Below, piece after piece: positions 21,223 through 32,929 of a stretch of 64,000 nucleotides of DNA; the stretch's first letter is position 1, and the number at the start of each line of letters is the position of its first letter. Source of the DNA: Acheta domesticus (lineage: Eukaryota; Arthropoda; Insecta; Orthoptera; Gryllidae); contig JAHLJT010009419.1 in NCBI GenBank assembly GCA_031308135.1, positions 35,767,221 through 35,831,220 on the forward strand, in the 5' to 3' direction. Under the pieces are notes generated by a model, which was not told the DNA's origin, ran no database searches, and saw nothing but the letters and a program-made list of their open reading frames with translations. The translations under genes were made by a program, and so were the position numbers.

Positions 21223-23690
21223 CGCGGCCTGGGGAGTTAGGCATTGGACGGACTTATTACTTCTCAGACGACGAGGAGTAAGACAAAGAACGCACTTGGT
21301 ACCTCTCAGACGCTGTGATCTAGCCATTAAATTCAGGGGCGATCTTCCGGCGACAAGTTTAAAACTTACTCCATTTATACGTGAGTCGACTGTGAAACGT
21401 TTTGAATGTATGTCCTCAAGAAGTACTAGAGAACTTAACTTCTGACACGGAGTTAACAGGTGAAGCAATCAGAAAATATTCTTGTAAATTAACGATATGT
21501 TTACAAAATAAGTTGAACGAGTCGAGTTTGTTTTACATACAAAGTATTGTAACAGATCTTACACTTCAACTGCCTGTCGCACAAAGTGGTGAGATAAAAG
21601 GGAAAGGTTGATCAAATTCTGCGAAACAGAGGAGTTTTCTGGGGACAGCATTGAATAAGTCAATTCACCTGCAGTCTGGTACTAAGCGCAGCCTTCAGAT
21701 TAAATAGCTTTCTTCTGCCACTGTGGTGACTTTGTGTGAACCATTCTTTCTCTACGAGAAAATTATGTGAAATTTAACTAGGTTTTTTATGTCCAAAAAA
21801 TACACAAAGAAACTGTTTATTTCGCACTTTATAGAATTCTAGAGTTTGACAACAATGACTTTTACAATATAACCAAGAGGTGTACCACTAATCGAAACCA
21901 CTGTCGTCACCAGGAGATTTACCAGTTCGAAGCCAGTCATCAAAGTCAAAGTAGAAATCCTGTAGCGGGCATATACGGCGTAGGCAGAATTACTACAACT
22001 ATAAACATTCTGGAGCGCACTCACAAAACAAATCTGACTACGCCGGCGCCCGTGTCTACTTCAATACAGACGACTACGTCATTAATTGCGTCTCGCCTGG
22101 GACTCGCTTTCCAGTGGCTGCTTCCGCTGTCCTGGCGATCTCTAACGTCGCGCGCTGCCCAGTGGCACGAGCTCCAACTTTGAATGGTTTAATGTATCCA
22201 TAACAGTTTTATGATCTCTCAATTTTAGGGCGATGCCAACTTTGAGTCGGAGCGAGGACTGGAAAAACGCGGAGTAAAATCGTGTTACGTTCACGGGGTT
22301 CCAAGAAGAGATTCTCATTTAGACGGAATAGAAGCAATTAAGGGCAGATCGAATAATCATAAACGATAGTCGTCCAGATGCTTACTGGAAACCTTTTATA
22401 TTGTATCGGTACGAGAGTGACACGTAAGTTACTCTGCTCAAACAGGACAATTATGTTGCTTCCAGTCTTTCGAACACAGTGCCTCACCGACAATGGATGG
22501 AAACTCCAGAATAGGGATTTTTGAACGGTACTCTGAAGCAGCCAACGAGAACATTTCGTATGCAACGGTAAATCGTTCGAAGTGCCTGCATTTTATCTGT
22601 GGTACTGGTGTAACTGTTGAGGATGAATAACTCTTTGTGCGTCATTGTGAAGGTTGTGCATCGTTGTGGGTAGATGTGTTGGACGGGTAAATATTGGGAA
22701 CAGTACATCGATGTAGTCTAATGACAGTGCAACGACATGTGTGCTGCTACTCATGGGGGAATCAACATTTCCACCTGCCTTTCATATCTGCTAGTTTTGT
22801 GCCTACCAGTTGAGGGTGTCCACTCTAAATAACCTACAACAAGAACCAGATATAAGTATTGAGGTGTCCTCAAGCACAAAATTGTGATCCTCCCTCTTCG
22901 TCTTGATTAAATAAAAAACTTACCTTTGTACAAGTACTTTCTGTACAAATGATTTTTATAAGAAAAATAATAAATTATTATATAAAATTTTAGATGTATT
23001 ATATTTATTACATTAAAATACATTTTATTTTACAAAAGATGTTTTGCATATTTTTCCAAAGCACGAGACCCCTTATGGATGAAAGCCCCCAAGCCACTGC
23101 TTGTTTTGCTTGTAGGTAAATCCGGCCTGCCTACAATCCTGAAGGTTGCTAGTTTCAATAAAACTATGATGAAAGTAAACAATCGCACTCTTTGAATTTC
23201 GTATATATGGTCTATTTGGTTATATCTGTTTGACGCGATAATTCACTCGAATATCGTCTGCGTCTCGACACGATTGATATCAATTCTTCTAATATTATTT
23301 TAGTGACGATTTTGGAACATCGTATATTAGACGCACCGAATGGACACTTTGAACAGCTGTCGCTCTAGTCCGTATGCATGGATCTGGGCTCTGAACACTT
23401 TTCGCAGTACGATGTGGCCTACTTAACTGTTTTATAAACTGTCAAAAATCTACTTACCTGAACGGAATGTATTTTTTTAATAAATTTTATTTTACATTCA
23501 CTGACAACAACGTTTACCCGTGAGGCTACAGTGAGATACCTTCAATTGTTATTCTAATTGCAAAATTGAAACGAATGAAAATGCATGTGCATTTAGTTTC
23601 ACTTTCTAGAAAATTTTATGGGCTTTTTCATTGACGTTTAATTCACTTTGGTAGATTTACTCTCGAAATATTTGCGAAAGAATAAAAAAT
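21223..23690. other. 3' flank of gene A, largely without recognisable genes
   Basis: Presumed 3' UTR and spacer. A - strand open stretch (21839-22024) with a hydrophobic segment is noted under findings. The moderately GC-rich 22000-22200 and the 22330-22750 stretch give no recognisable protein on either strand. Confidence 0.4.
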
Positions 23691-23739
23691 TGCACATTTA
23701 AAGTTTCCTTCATGGAGTAGGAAAAGAAGAGAGTTGTAT

Positions 23740-25520
23740 GAAATCTCATGCGTCTGTCTGTCCGTCAGTGGTAAATGCAAGCTCCTAAACTGTTCAGACA
23801 AATTTCTCCAAGATTGATATTCCTTGATCGATCTGATTAACAATTAGAAACGTATCTAGGTATTCTACACGACGTTTGGTACACGAGCTTCCAATTAGTC
23901 CAATTTTTTTCAAGAATGTGGTATAAATATCGAAAAGGCATATTCATATTTCCATCGCACGAATCTCGGCCTTGGCACTGCCTTTCTATCTAAACACGAT
24001 GGTCTCCTTGCACTAAAAACTAATAAAATAAGCGCATTTTCATCGAGATTGATACATTTTAGCGATGGAAGTAAGTCTAAAAGGACCCTGTGCGCTGTTG
24101 ATGGCATCATGGTATTGCTAAGAAGCTTTTTCAGTCATCAGAAACCAAACACTAAACGTCCACCTAAATATACGGAGGTATTCAGATTTACAACAACTTA
24201 AAGACAACACTCTACTCACCATCTAATGACGAAGAAAATCTTTGTGCAAAACCTTAATAATAATTAAATATACATAAAGAAAATTGAGATGTAGCTCTGA
24301 TTTCAACGGACAGAGACGTTTTGCCGCCAATCAATTTCTCGGTACAGTAGACGAGCCATGAAACGTGGATACTGACTACACAAGCCAAGAAGTAATGTAC
24401 AACATTTTGGAACTTGACTTATCCAAATTTTTGAAACCAGAATCCCAAAATAGTTTTTTGGTTGAGAAATTGTTGATTTTTGCCATGATATTACAATACT
24501 GTCTATTTACTACGTAAGCACATAGTAAGGTGAGAAAGTAAAATTTGTTTTCGGCGAAACGTCTGCCCGTGCGTCTGTCTATCTCTCTGTCTGTCAGCAA
24601 ACAATGCTAACGGCTAAACCATAGGCGGGAGTTTCATCAAAATGGATTCTCTCTTGTCGATCTGGTTGATGTTGCTGCCCCTTGAATTTGAAACGGATAT
24701 TTTATTTTTTGGAGATACTTAACACGAAGCTTCAACGACATTTTCATAATTTTCTCAAAAATGTCTTTAATTTATTTCGAGTAGAATAAAGTACTCTTTT
24801 AAAAATTGCACAAAACCGATTTTTGATATATTCTCTACATTTTAAAAATGTTCGAAAGTTAAAGTATTTTATGTGCGTTATCCTAGAAATACAATACTGA
24901 AGATAGAGACTATTATTTTGCTCTAGAATTTTATTTATTTAAATAAATTTTAAATTCTACAGCTTTATGTGAGTATGGAATTTTTTTTACTACGTACTTG
25001 CCATTACTTTATTTAGTGTAGTATAATAAAAAATTAGTGCACGTTTGTAGAAATTTAAAGCTTTGATATGTTGTTTTTAACACAATTGTAATTTTATTAT
25101 TTCATCTTATAGGTTATGTTTGACATCAAGTAACTAGGTTATATTACATTCTATTTAAAGTTTAATAATGGAGACACATCTAGTCTCCGAAAGGTACCCA
25201 ATGTTTATTTTTGAATAAACATTACGACTGTCTGAAAATCATATGGAACTTTCATTAACTTAAGAGTTTCCCTTACAGTTAAAAAATAGCACAGTGGTCG
25301 CTGTATGACCAAGTTGTTAGAAAGCGACCTTAAAAACAAAAGATCATATAAATTTTTGAAAATTTTAGTAGTTTTCGCGCAATATTGCGTACAATATGTG
25401 CAATATTAAAAAATTACAAGAACAAGATTTTCTCAAAAACAGCTCCAAATGTTTTATGTGAGTTTTCGCGTAATATGGCGTACAATAAAAGCAAATTAAA
25501 AGACAATATTTTTCTAGAAC
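23740..25520 (+). mobile_element. Fold-back MULE family, several arm fragments
   Basis: Three pieces follow each other. At 23750-23850 there is a GTCTGTCCGTC tract plus the start of an inner arm. At 24300-24540 there is an outer arm in right-end orientation (GTTTTGCCGCCAATCAATTT, then CATGATATTACAATACT). From 24541 there is an outer/inner left arm with a degraded tract (24560-24600), followed by AAAATTTTAGTAGTTTTCGCG and GCGCAATATTGCGTACAATATG at 25360-25400. All are decayed and non-coding. Confidence 0.7.
25285..25340 (+). repeat. SINE 3' tail fragment
   Basis: ACAGTGGTCGCTGTATGACC followed by AAAGCGACCTTAAA matches the end of the SINE at 39700-39895. It is embedded in MULE-arm sequence. 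Confidence 0.5.
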
Positions 25521-26344
25521 ATTCAATTTTTAACATTTTCTTCGGATAGTGCGTTTATAATTATGGCGCAAGTTCCATTTTCGTTAAGCACGCTAAATGT
25601 TTGGAAAATTACAAACGTTACCAATAATTCAAGAAAGTAGGTAATGTTGAGAAATAAGTACTTGCCTAACAATTGTAACATTCCTTTGCAATAAATGCTT
25701 AATAAGACGAAAGATTCTACAAAAATCTCCCCCATAAAACATCGTTGGTGTGCAAAAAACATAATAATAAACATTGTAAATAAAAAATCGTCTTAATTTG
25801 AGTTTACTGAGGAAATATGTTAAAAAAATATCTTTTGTGCCAGTAAGCATTGGTGAAGTTATTTTCAAAACAGTTGGTATTTAAAGTAAAACTTATTTTG
25901 TTTGGTCGTCTAAAAAATGTATCTGCTAATGATAAAACAGTCCCCTAGCAAAATCACAAATTTTGGAATGTGTCACTTTTTTATGGAGTATGAAACTCCT
26001 TGATATATCTGGTCTACGAACGCAGCATATACATCAGTTTACACTATTGTATGAAAAAATTGCATTCGTGTGAATTCGCACGTTATTGTAATAAAGCGGC
26101 GTATCTCCCTTAACGGTTCGCTTACGTCCTGCACGAAGGCATTTTAATATCGGCGCCTGACGATGACCAGCCAGAGACCATCCCGCGTCTGCTCACCCTT
26201 GGCAGGCTTTCAAGTTCCCCGGCTGTTTCTATCTGTGCTTCTGCCAAGCCGCCACCGCCGCCGGCTCCGCCCCTTCGCGCCCTCCCACGGGGCTCCCTCG
26301 CGCGCTGTCATCGCACTCCGGCCGACCGAGCGCCCGAACTCTGT
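25521..26344. other. Spacer with a GC-rich block, no gene called
   Basis: 25521-26150 is AT-rich with nothing recognised. 26150-26340 is GC-rich and Pro/Arg-coding in one + frame (26163-26405), but there is no domain, and the frame runs into the MITE that starts at 26345. Confidence 0.45.
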
Positions 26345-26909
26345 ATACAGGTGTCCCGGGAAGAAACGACGAAACTTAGAAGACAAGCTCTTAAGTCAAT
26401 TTTAAGCATATTTTGTCTAACAAGGTCCTTCGATATTTCGAATGGCTCAACTCTCAAAAGTTGGTCTGAAAAAATATTTTCTATCAATTTCAGAAACATA
26501 TAAACACTCCAGAAACATGTAAGTTTTTATCTAAGAATAAATGAGTACAGAAACATATAAATTGTTTATTATTTACAAAATAAGTTAATATATTTGTTTA
26601 CAAAGAAAAATTGACCCCAAAATACAAAAGCAGCTAATTTACACAATTCAATTGCTTTTTATTTCTGTGTTATTTTTTCTTTGTGAACAAATATATTAGT
26701 TTCTTTTTAAAATAATGAACATTTTACATGTTTCTGGAGCGTTTTTCAATGCAAATTTTTGCATAGAAATTATTTTTTGAAACCAACTTTTGAGTGCTTA
26801 TTGTGACAGACATTTGAAATCTCAAAGCAATTTAACATAAAAATATGTTTAAAATTGACTTAAGAGCTTGTTTTCAGTTCCGATGATTCCTCTCTGGACA
26901 TTCTGTATA
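26345..26909. mobile_element. Fold-back MITE, about 565 bp, TIR begins TATACAGGTGTCC
   Basis: The left half (ATACAGGTGTCCCGGGAAGA, then GACAAGCTCTTAAGTCAATT) is mirrored by the right half (GACTTAAGAGCTTGTTTTCA, then CTCTGGACATTCTGTATA). The two sides also share CTCAAAAGTTGGT and CTCCAGAAACATGTAA nearer the centre, so nearly the whole element could fold back. There is no transposase. TIRs of the form ACAGG-TGTCC are common among insect mariner-type elements, but the superfamily is not certain. Confidence 0.8.
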
Positions 26910-27004
26910 AAAATGGATGTTAATTTGGCTTATATAAACACTTTTGATCATTCTCCGTGAAATTAGGTGTTTTTCCTTGGAGAAGGTTTTTATGCTGTTC
27001 ACTT

Positions 27005-27165
27005 TGTAGTAACTTTCCACAAGATGGCGCTGCAGCACAAGATGGCTCTTCGATTAAATGCAATTCCCCATCCAGTTGAGCTTCATTGTTGCTGGGCGTT
27101 GCCGTGTGGCGCGGGCCGGGGCCGAGCAGAACAGGACGAGCGGGCGGTGCGGGATGTAGGCGGGA
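27005..27165 (+). repeat. Dispersed GC-rich repeat, copy 2
   Basis: Inverted, diverged partner of 1730-1880. The shared blocks are listed there. It is followed by a GC-rich stretch open to 27269, not considered coding. Confidence 0.6.
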
Positions 27166-27269
27166 CGAAAGTAATGCTGAGCTACGAGACGACAGCGAGG
27201 AGGCAATTGCGGCACGAGGGCACCAGGTTGGCAGCGCTGTCGGAGCGGAAAGATGACGGCTGGGCGTAA

Positions 27270-28839
27270 TTCTGCATTAGTATTGTGTAAAAATTTAGTT
27301 TTCACTGGTTTAATTTTTGTTCTTGCATAATTCATGCAAGTCAGCATTTCAGACTTCTTTAATATTATTCTCACCTAAGTTTTGAAGTGTAAATTTCTTG
27401 GTAGATAAAGCAACTTCTAAATGAGTCCTCTATTGTAATTCTGGCAACGCAGTGAATATTCATATTCAATTCTACTGAAGCCGTCCACAGCAGAGTATCT
27501 ATAATTTCTCACTGATAGAAAACATTTTAAGCGTGTCTCAATTTTGCTCTAATTCAGCTACGAAGTGTCGAAAACAAAATAGACTTCAGCGGTTTCTTCG
27601 GCTTTCGAAGCACCTATCATAAAATTTGTTGAAATCAACGGTAATCGAGTCGCCAAAAGAAAATTTCGTAGTAAATCTTAAGTTCGTGTCTGATATTTCT
27701 GAAAATCAAGTGAGTCCTTAGCGAATACTGAAAGTTTTCGTGTTGGTTTTCGGGGACCGAAAGGCGGGATGTTCCACAACGACAATCTTCCATACGTGCA
27801 AACATTTACGAGACAACACTAAAAATAAGAAATAACAATAGAGTTTAAAGTTAAAATATTAAGTTTATATTACAAAGTTATTATATTATAAAGTTAAAAT
27901 ATAAGTTCTATTTCAGTGTTTTAAACGTAGCTATGACATCAGTTTCTAAAAAGTTCCTCGTTTTTTATTTAACTGGAAGTAGCAGTTTGCAATTGTTTTA
28001 AATGTTTAATAAGGTCGTGCATGTGGTGGTGAGTCGATTAGATAACCATCCGGAACGAAAATACGCTCAGTACGTTAAAAGGGACGAAGTACGTGTAGTT
28101 CTTACGTGACGAAATTGGGAATCCCGTTACTGAATCGGGGTGCAAATACAGTTGCGTCTCTTTGGATGATCAAATGGCCTTCACAGTCCATCAGCAGCGC
28201 TTCGTGACTGAAAAGTTATGAGTATTCAGAGGAGATTCATATTGAAATGAAAATTAAGAATTACTCCTAACACTTTTTTAAGTTTTTTCTTGCACTTCGC
28301 TGATATGTTTTTATCTTCTGCTTGGTATGCCGCTTTCGTCTATTTTGAGTGTTGGCCTCGGTTTCGCGTCTTTACGGTTGTGCAGGAATCTTTCTGGATC
28401 ATGTGAGATGAGCGATAAAGAGACATCAGATTATCGACAATTATACTAGTAACGTATAGCTTGTTTTAATATTTTTATTGTTTTGAAATCAATACAAAGA
28501 AAACTTTAATAAACTGGGGAATGAAATAAATATTAATAGATAACATGTTTTGGTTTTTAGATATTTTCACTGATAAATGCTAAATATATTCCTTTATAGT
28601 CTCTATATTCTTTCAGATTTTTGTCTTAACATGAACACATTTGAAACATTTATTCCTTTTCTAGGTCTTCTTCACAATACAGAGTTATTAATTCAGCGTT
28701 ATGACAGCGAAAAATTGACAATAACCATTCCTCGGAATTATCTTGGTCCCACTGTAGTCCCAACCACAAGTTTCGTAAGAACGTGTGTTAAATGGTCAAA
28801 CAATTTTCCTGTGCTATTGATACAAGAAACAACTATACA
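27270..28839. other. Spacer, no gene seen
   Basis: AT-rich to mixed composition. An open stretch at 28577-28855 has no recognisable domain and runs into the Tc1/mariner terminal repeat. Confidence 0.5.
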
Positions 28840-30294
28840 GCTGTTTCAAAAGTAGGGGGCATAATTTCAAATGTGTATTCCCGTATGAAGACAGGCAAAA
28901 TAGTTCATTATAACATTTATTCGGAAATGTTTCATTTCGGAGTTATGGCCTTCACAACACTTAAATTCATCGGAACGCTTTTCCTTTTAAAGGTCGTTGT
29001 CGTGAAAGGAGACATTAAAAGTTCACTCGGACAGTTCACGCCAAGGCGAAGGTTACATTCAGTGTTGTGTTTGGCGTTGCACTTCATGTACGGTAAGGCG
29101 GACGGCAATGCTGCGCTGGCTCTTAACTTAACTGGCTCTTAACCTCTCCTTAACAGGAGAGGTACCCACAGCGTCAATGTCCTGATCGGAAGACATGGCC
29201 ACCTGTGCTGTGCAAGCCCTCTGCCGTCTGTGCAAGCAAGGAAAATTTAACTCCCTTGGTTTGGGGGAGGGCGATGACGCCCAAGATCTACAACTTCAGC
29301 TGTAAAGGAGGAGATTTTGGATTCTGTGGACACGACTCCTTCTATCAGCACACGAAGGTTAAGTGAAAGTTTGTCATACGACTATCTGTAGACTGTTGCA
29401 GTAGTGTGAGTTGTATCCCGATCATTTGCAACGTGTACAGGCCTTTCACCAGCCGATTACCCTTCATGAGGTAGGTTCTGTAGGTGGTTCTTGCAGCAGT
29501 GATGTGCAAATCCGAACTTTTCTGCCTTAGTATTATTTACAGATGAAGCACAGTTCACTCGAAATGGCATTACAAATTTTCACAATATACATGTATGGGC
29601 ATAAGAAAACCTACGTGCAACTGTTCCATCACATCATCAGATGCGGTTCTCCCTCAACATGAGGTCCGGTGTCATTGGTGATCGACTAGTTAGACCTCAT
29701 ATACTTGTTAACACACTTACGGGACAGGCGTACACAAACTTCTTGGAAAACACCATATCTCATGTTTGTGAAGACACTCCATTGATCAGTCGTCAACAGA
29801 CTCATTTCTTAGGTGATAGCGCTCCTGCACACTTCAGTCGTACGGCGCGATAGTACTTGGATAGGTTTCCTGATCGAGGTGGAGGTGGCCCAATTTCTTG
29901 GTCTCCACGTTCACCTGATTTGAACCCTCTCGATTTCTACTTGTGGGGCTATTTAAAATCATTGGTGTATTCGTCTCCGGCGCCTTATTTGAAATCCATT
30001 CGGAATCGAATTTTGGCATCCTGCGAGGAAATAAGCAATACTCCTGGAGTTTGGGATCTTGTTCGCAGGTCAATGGGAAATTGGTGTGAGGTATGTATTC
30101 AACGAGGAGGTGAACACTTTGTACATCTTCTGAATTGACGATGACCTGCGTAAAGAAAAATGTTCCCATGAATTTCAGCGTTGTGAAGGCCATAACTCGG
30201 AAATGAAGAACGTCCGAACACATGATATAATGTAATTTTTGTCAACATATGTGGACTACATACCTGAAATTATGCCCCCTATGTTTTAAACAGC
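28840..30294 (+). mobile_element. Tc1/mariner-superfamily element with long TIRs
   Basis: This element of about 1.45 kb has inverted ends. The left begins CTGTTTCAAAAGTAGGGGGC and the right, inverted, CTGTTTAAAACATAGGGGGC. Both continue CATAATTTCA. After a gap both share TCATTTC-GAGTTATGGCC-TTCACAAC-CT. The TIRs extend over about 130-150 bp. The interior holds a broken DDE transposase. The exact terminal base and the TA duplication could not be fixed. Confidence 0.85.
29530..30138 (+). pseudogene. Tc1/mariner-type DDE transposase, C-terminal two thirds, inactivated
   Basis: The frame from about 29530 reads LFTDEAQFTR (first catalytic Asp), then NFHNIHVWA and a stop. After that come MRFSLNMRSGVIGDRLV, LVNTLTGQAYTNFL, FLGDSAPAHFSRTAR (second Asp) and another stop. 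It ends SWSPRSPDLNPLDFYLWG (third acidic residue), WCEVCIQRGGEHFVHLLN and TGA at 30138. The three acidic positions and the PDLNPLD motif are diagnostic of this transposase fold. The two in-frame stops, and the lack of a clear N-terminal DNA-binding part, show it is dead. The enclosing TIRs are at 28840 and 30294. Confidence 0.85.
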
Positions 30295-30975
30295 ATGCAT
30301 ACTTTTTACATAATTTTGTGTAATTTATAATTATTTTTTCTATAATTGTATGTGTAAGTCATTGTAAAAATGTAATGTTTTATAAGTAATACCCAGATGC
30401 CACGGAGAACATTACTGATAGAAAAAAATATAACGACTTGACTCATGTGTTTTTACATTGTATTTCATTTTATTTGTATGATGATGACCACCAACTTAAT
30501 TTTGGTCATGGTATTCCAAAGTTTCACTATTGTAATAAAATTCCACAGTCACAAATGGATGGAAATTTCTCTTTTTTCTTTTTATTTACACATGAAATTT
30601 TGAGATATCTTAACACACTTGAAAATTTGAGAGATTTCTACAGGTGTCGTTTAAAGCATATTTGCCCACGAAATCTATTACATTATAAAATGCGCCTGTA
30701 ATATGAATACTAACAGGCAAGGTGTTCCAAAAAATTCCATTATAAGTAATGGTGTAATGTTCTTAAATTAAAAAAATTCGATCAATATAGTTCTATATCA
30801 TGTGATTTTGTGTATTGTGCTTAACACATTCAAAAAGTTTAAAGAAAAAACTTGGAGACTTTATTCAACAATTTTAATAAGATATAAAATTGTCAGGATT
30901 TCCCTGCAAATAAGTCGGAATTACTAAAATTTTGCAAATCATGTACAAATATGCAATGATTTAAAAATATAATAT
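30295..30975. other. AT-rich spacer, no gene seen
   Basis: An 87-codon open stretch (30438-30701, + strand) has no recognisable domain. Confidence 0.5.
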
Positions 30976-31031
30976 TGGATGATCATCATCATCATCGACA
31001 ACAAGGATTAGACCGTTTGATCTGTTCCGTC

Positions 31032-32378
31032 TCATTGCTCATGCCATCTCTTTAAGGGTCTTCCTACACTTCTTTTTCCTTTTGGTGCATATTGAAGAAT
31101 TATTTTACTTAGCCTTTGTTGTGGCATTCTCAGGACATGATCTTTCCATTTTTTCCAGCTCTCGCTTCCATAAAGCAGTAATGGCAAGGCAATAACTTTG
31201 TAAAATCTAAGCAGAGTTTCCTTTTGCACATTATGCTTTAGAGTTCGTTGTAATGTTCCACAGAAGTATGTGAAATTGTTCAATTTTATTTCCACATCTC
31301 TTGATTTAATATAATTAAAATGATATCCGAGATATTTAAATTCACTAATTTGTTCAATTATTTGGCCATCTATAACTATTTTTGCTCTTAAAGGTTCAAG
31401 TCCCTTAAATGCCATCCCTTTGGTTTTATTTGGTGAGATTTTCATTCCATATTCATTTGCAATCTGACTTAACTTATGAACTGCTATTTGTGTTTCATGT
31501 TCAGATTTTCCTATGATAAGCTGGTCGTCGGCAAAAAGTAATGTTGGCATCTCGACATTATTAATCTTAAAAACCTCATTTAAAGTCATCAACCATTTTT
31601 TAATGATCACGTCCATATATATATTAAAAAGCGTTGGCGAGAGCGGGCATCCCTGTCTTACTCCCTGGTTTATACAAGCTGATTCTGTTCCATTTCTTAG
31701 CATTCGGATCTTGATTTTATAACTTCTGTATAATGATTGAATTGCTGTAATAAGATGAGAAGGGAGTCCAATATTTTTCAGGGTTTCCCATAATAATCTT
31801 CTTTTAAGGCTGTCGAATGCTTTTACATAATCAATAAAGACGTAGTATGTTGGTAGTTTAAATTCTCTTCGCTTTTCAGTAAGATGTGTCAATACAAAAA
31901 TACAATCTGAACATGATCTACCTTTTCTAAATCCATGTTGTGTTTCAGATATTTGAGTTTCAACAATAGGCACTAACCTTTGGTTTATAATTTTTGCGTA
32001 GATTTTGTAACAAGAATTTAGAAGGCTTATACCCCTACAATTTGAACATTCAGATTTGTCGCCTTTTTTATATAGTGGGTAAATTAGGGCTTCATTCCAT
32101 TCTTCTGGCACATATCCACTGAACCAGCAGATATTAATAAAGTTTAGAAGTCTCTGCATAAATTGATTCGATGCATATCTGATCAATTCCATGTTTAGAT
32201 TATCAGTACCAGGTGACTTTTTATTTTTTGTTGTGTTAATGGCTGCTTTCAACTCATCCATAGAGATCAGATCTATAGAATTACATATATCTATTTTAAT
32301 TCCTATCTCTTCTTCTTCTTCAGAGGTCCATAACGATTTAAAATAATTTAACCATTTACTTTCTGAAATTATATTCAA
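31032..32378 (-). pseudogene. Non-LTR reverse transcriptase
   Basis: The 448-codon frame has the RT blocks in order: KSPGTDNLNMELI, a segment with YKKGDKSECSNCRGISLL, HGFRKGRSCSD, FIDYVKAFDSL, GVRQGCPLSPTLFN, the catalytic LFADDQLI (F-ADD in place of the more usual Y-ADD), and EFKYLGYHF. The end, WKDHVLRMPQQRLSKIILQ and GRPLKRWHEQ, is the C-terminal motif common in insect RTE-like proteins. It would copy element RNA at a nicked target. Upstream coding (32414-32845) is in another frame, so one frameshift near 32380-32415 separates linker and RT. It is 5'-truncated and not autonomous. Confidence 0.85.
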
Positions 32379-32413
32379 TTGAACTGTATCTCTTTCTTGA
32401 TTATTTAAGTATT

Positions 32414-32845
32414 TTATAACTTTATATGCTTTTCAAATAAGTCGTGTTCAATTTCGCTAACATATCTTTTCCAACTTTCTCGTTTTAGTTTACGGACTTC
32501 TCTTTTAACTAGAGCTGATTTTCTTTTATATTCCATTCTATGATTCTTATCCCCAGGAGATGAGAGGGTCTTTAAGTATGCTTCTTTTTTTCCTTTAATT
32601 AGTTGCTTGATATTATCATTCCAGAACCTTAGCCCTCTTTTCGAAAACTTCTTTTTCCTTACTCCTATTGCTTCTGCTGCTGCCTGTGTTATAATTTCCT
32701 TAATATTTGCCCATTCTTCATTTATATTGTTACTTATAGGATTAATAAGGGTTTTCTGGTTGAGTCTACTCTGGTATAAAAGTCTTGAGCTATAATCTTG
32801 TAACAGGTGAACTTTAAATGTTTCTATTGGATGATGTAATCCATT
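32414..32845 (-). pseudogene. RTE-like LINE, linker between endonuclease and RT
   Basis: The frame contains TFKVHLLQDYSSRLLYQSRL, EEWANIKEIITQAAAEAIG, KKFSKRGLRFWNDNIKQLI, KEAYLKTLSS and YKRKSALVKREVRKLKRESW. This is the charged, helical linker seen before the RT in RTE-like proteins. It ends at a stop (32414) and the RT resumes in a different frame. The 5' side stops making sense beyond about 32845, where a low-complexity stretch begins. Confidence 0.75.
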
Positions 32846-32929
32846 ATCTAATATAATATATGTAATACATATGTATACATTAATACATATGTATAACATA
32901 TGTAATACATTAATAAAAATGTTCAACTT

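Larger units (their letters stand above)
30980..32850 (-). mobile_element. RTE-like non-LTR retrotransposon, 5'-truncated
   Basis: On the - strand the element runs from a truncated 5' end near 32850 to a 3' end with a GATGATGATGAT tail at about 30980-30997. A simple-repeat 3' end of this kind is typical of RTE-type elements. It contains the region linking endonuclease and RT, the RT itself, and the C-terminal end. The endonuclease is missing. A short TATGTATAC-type repeat borders it at 32850-32915. Confidence 0.8.
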
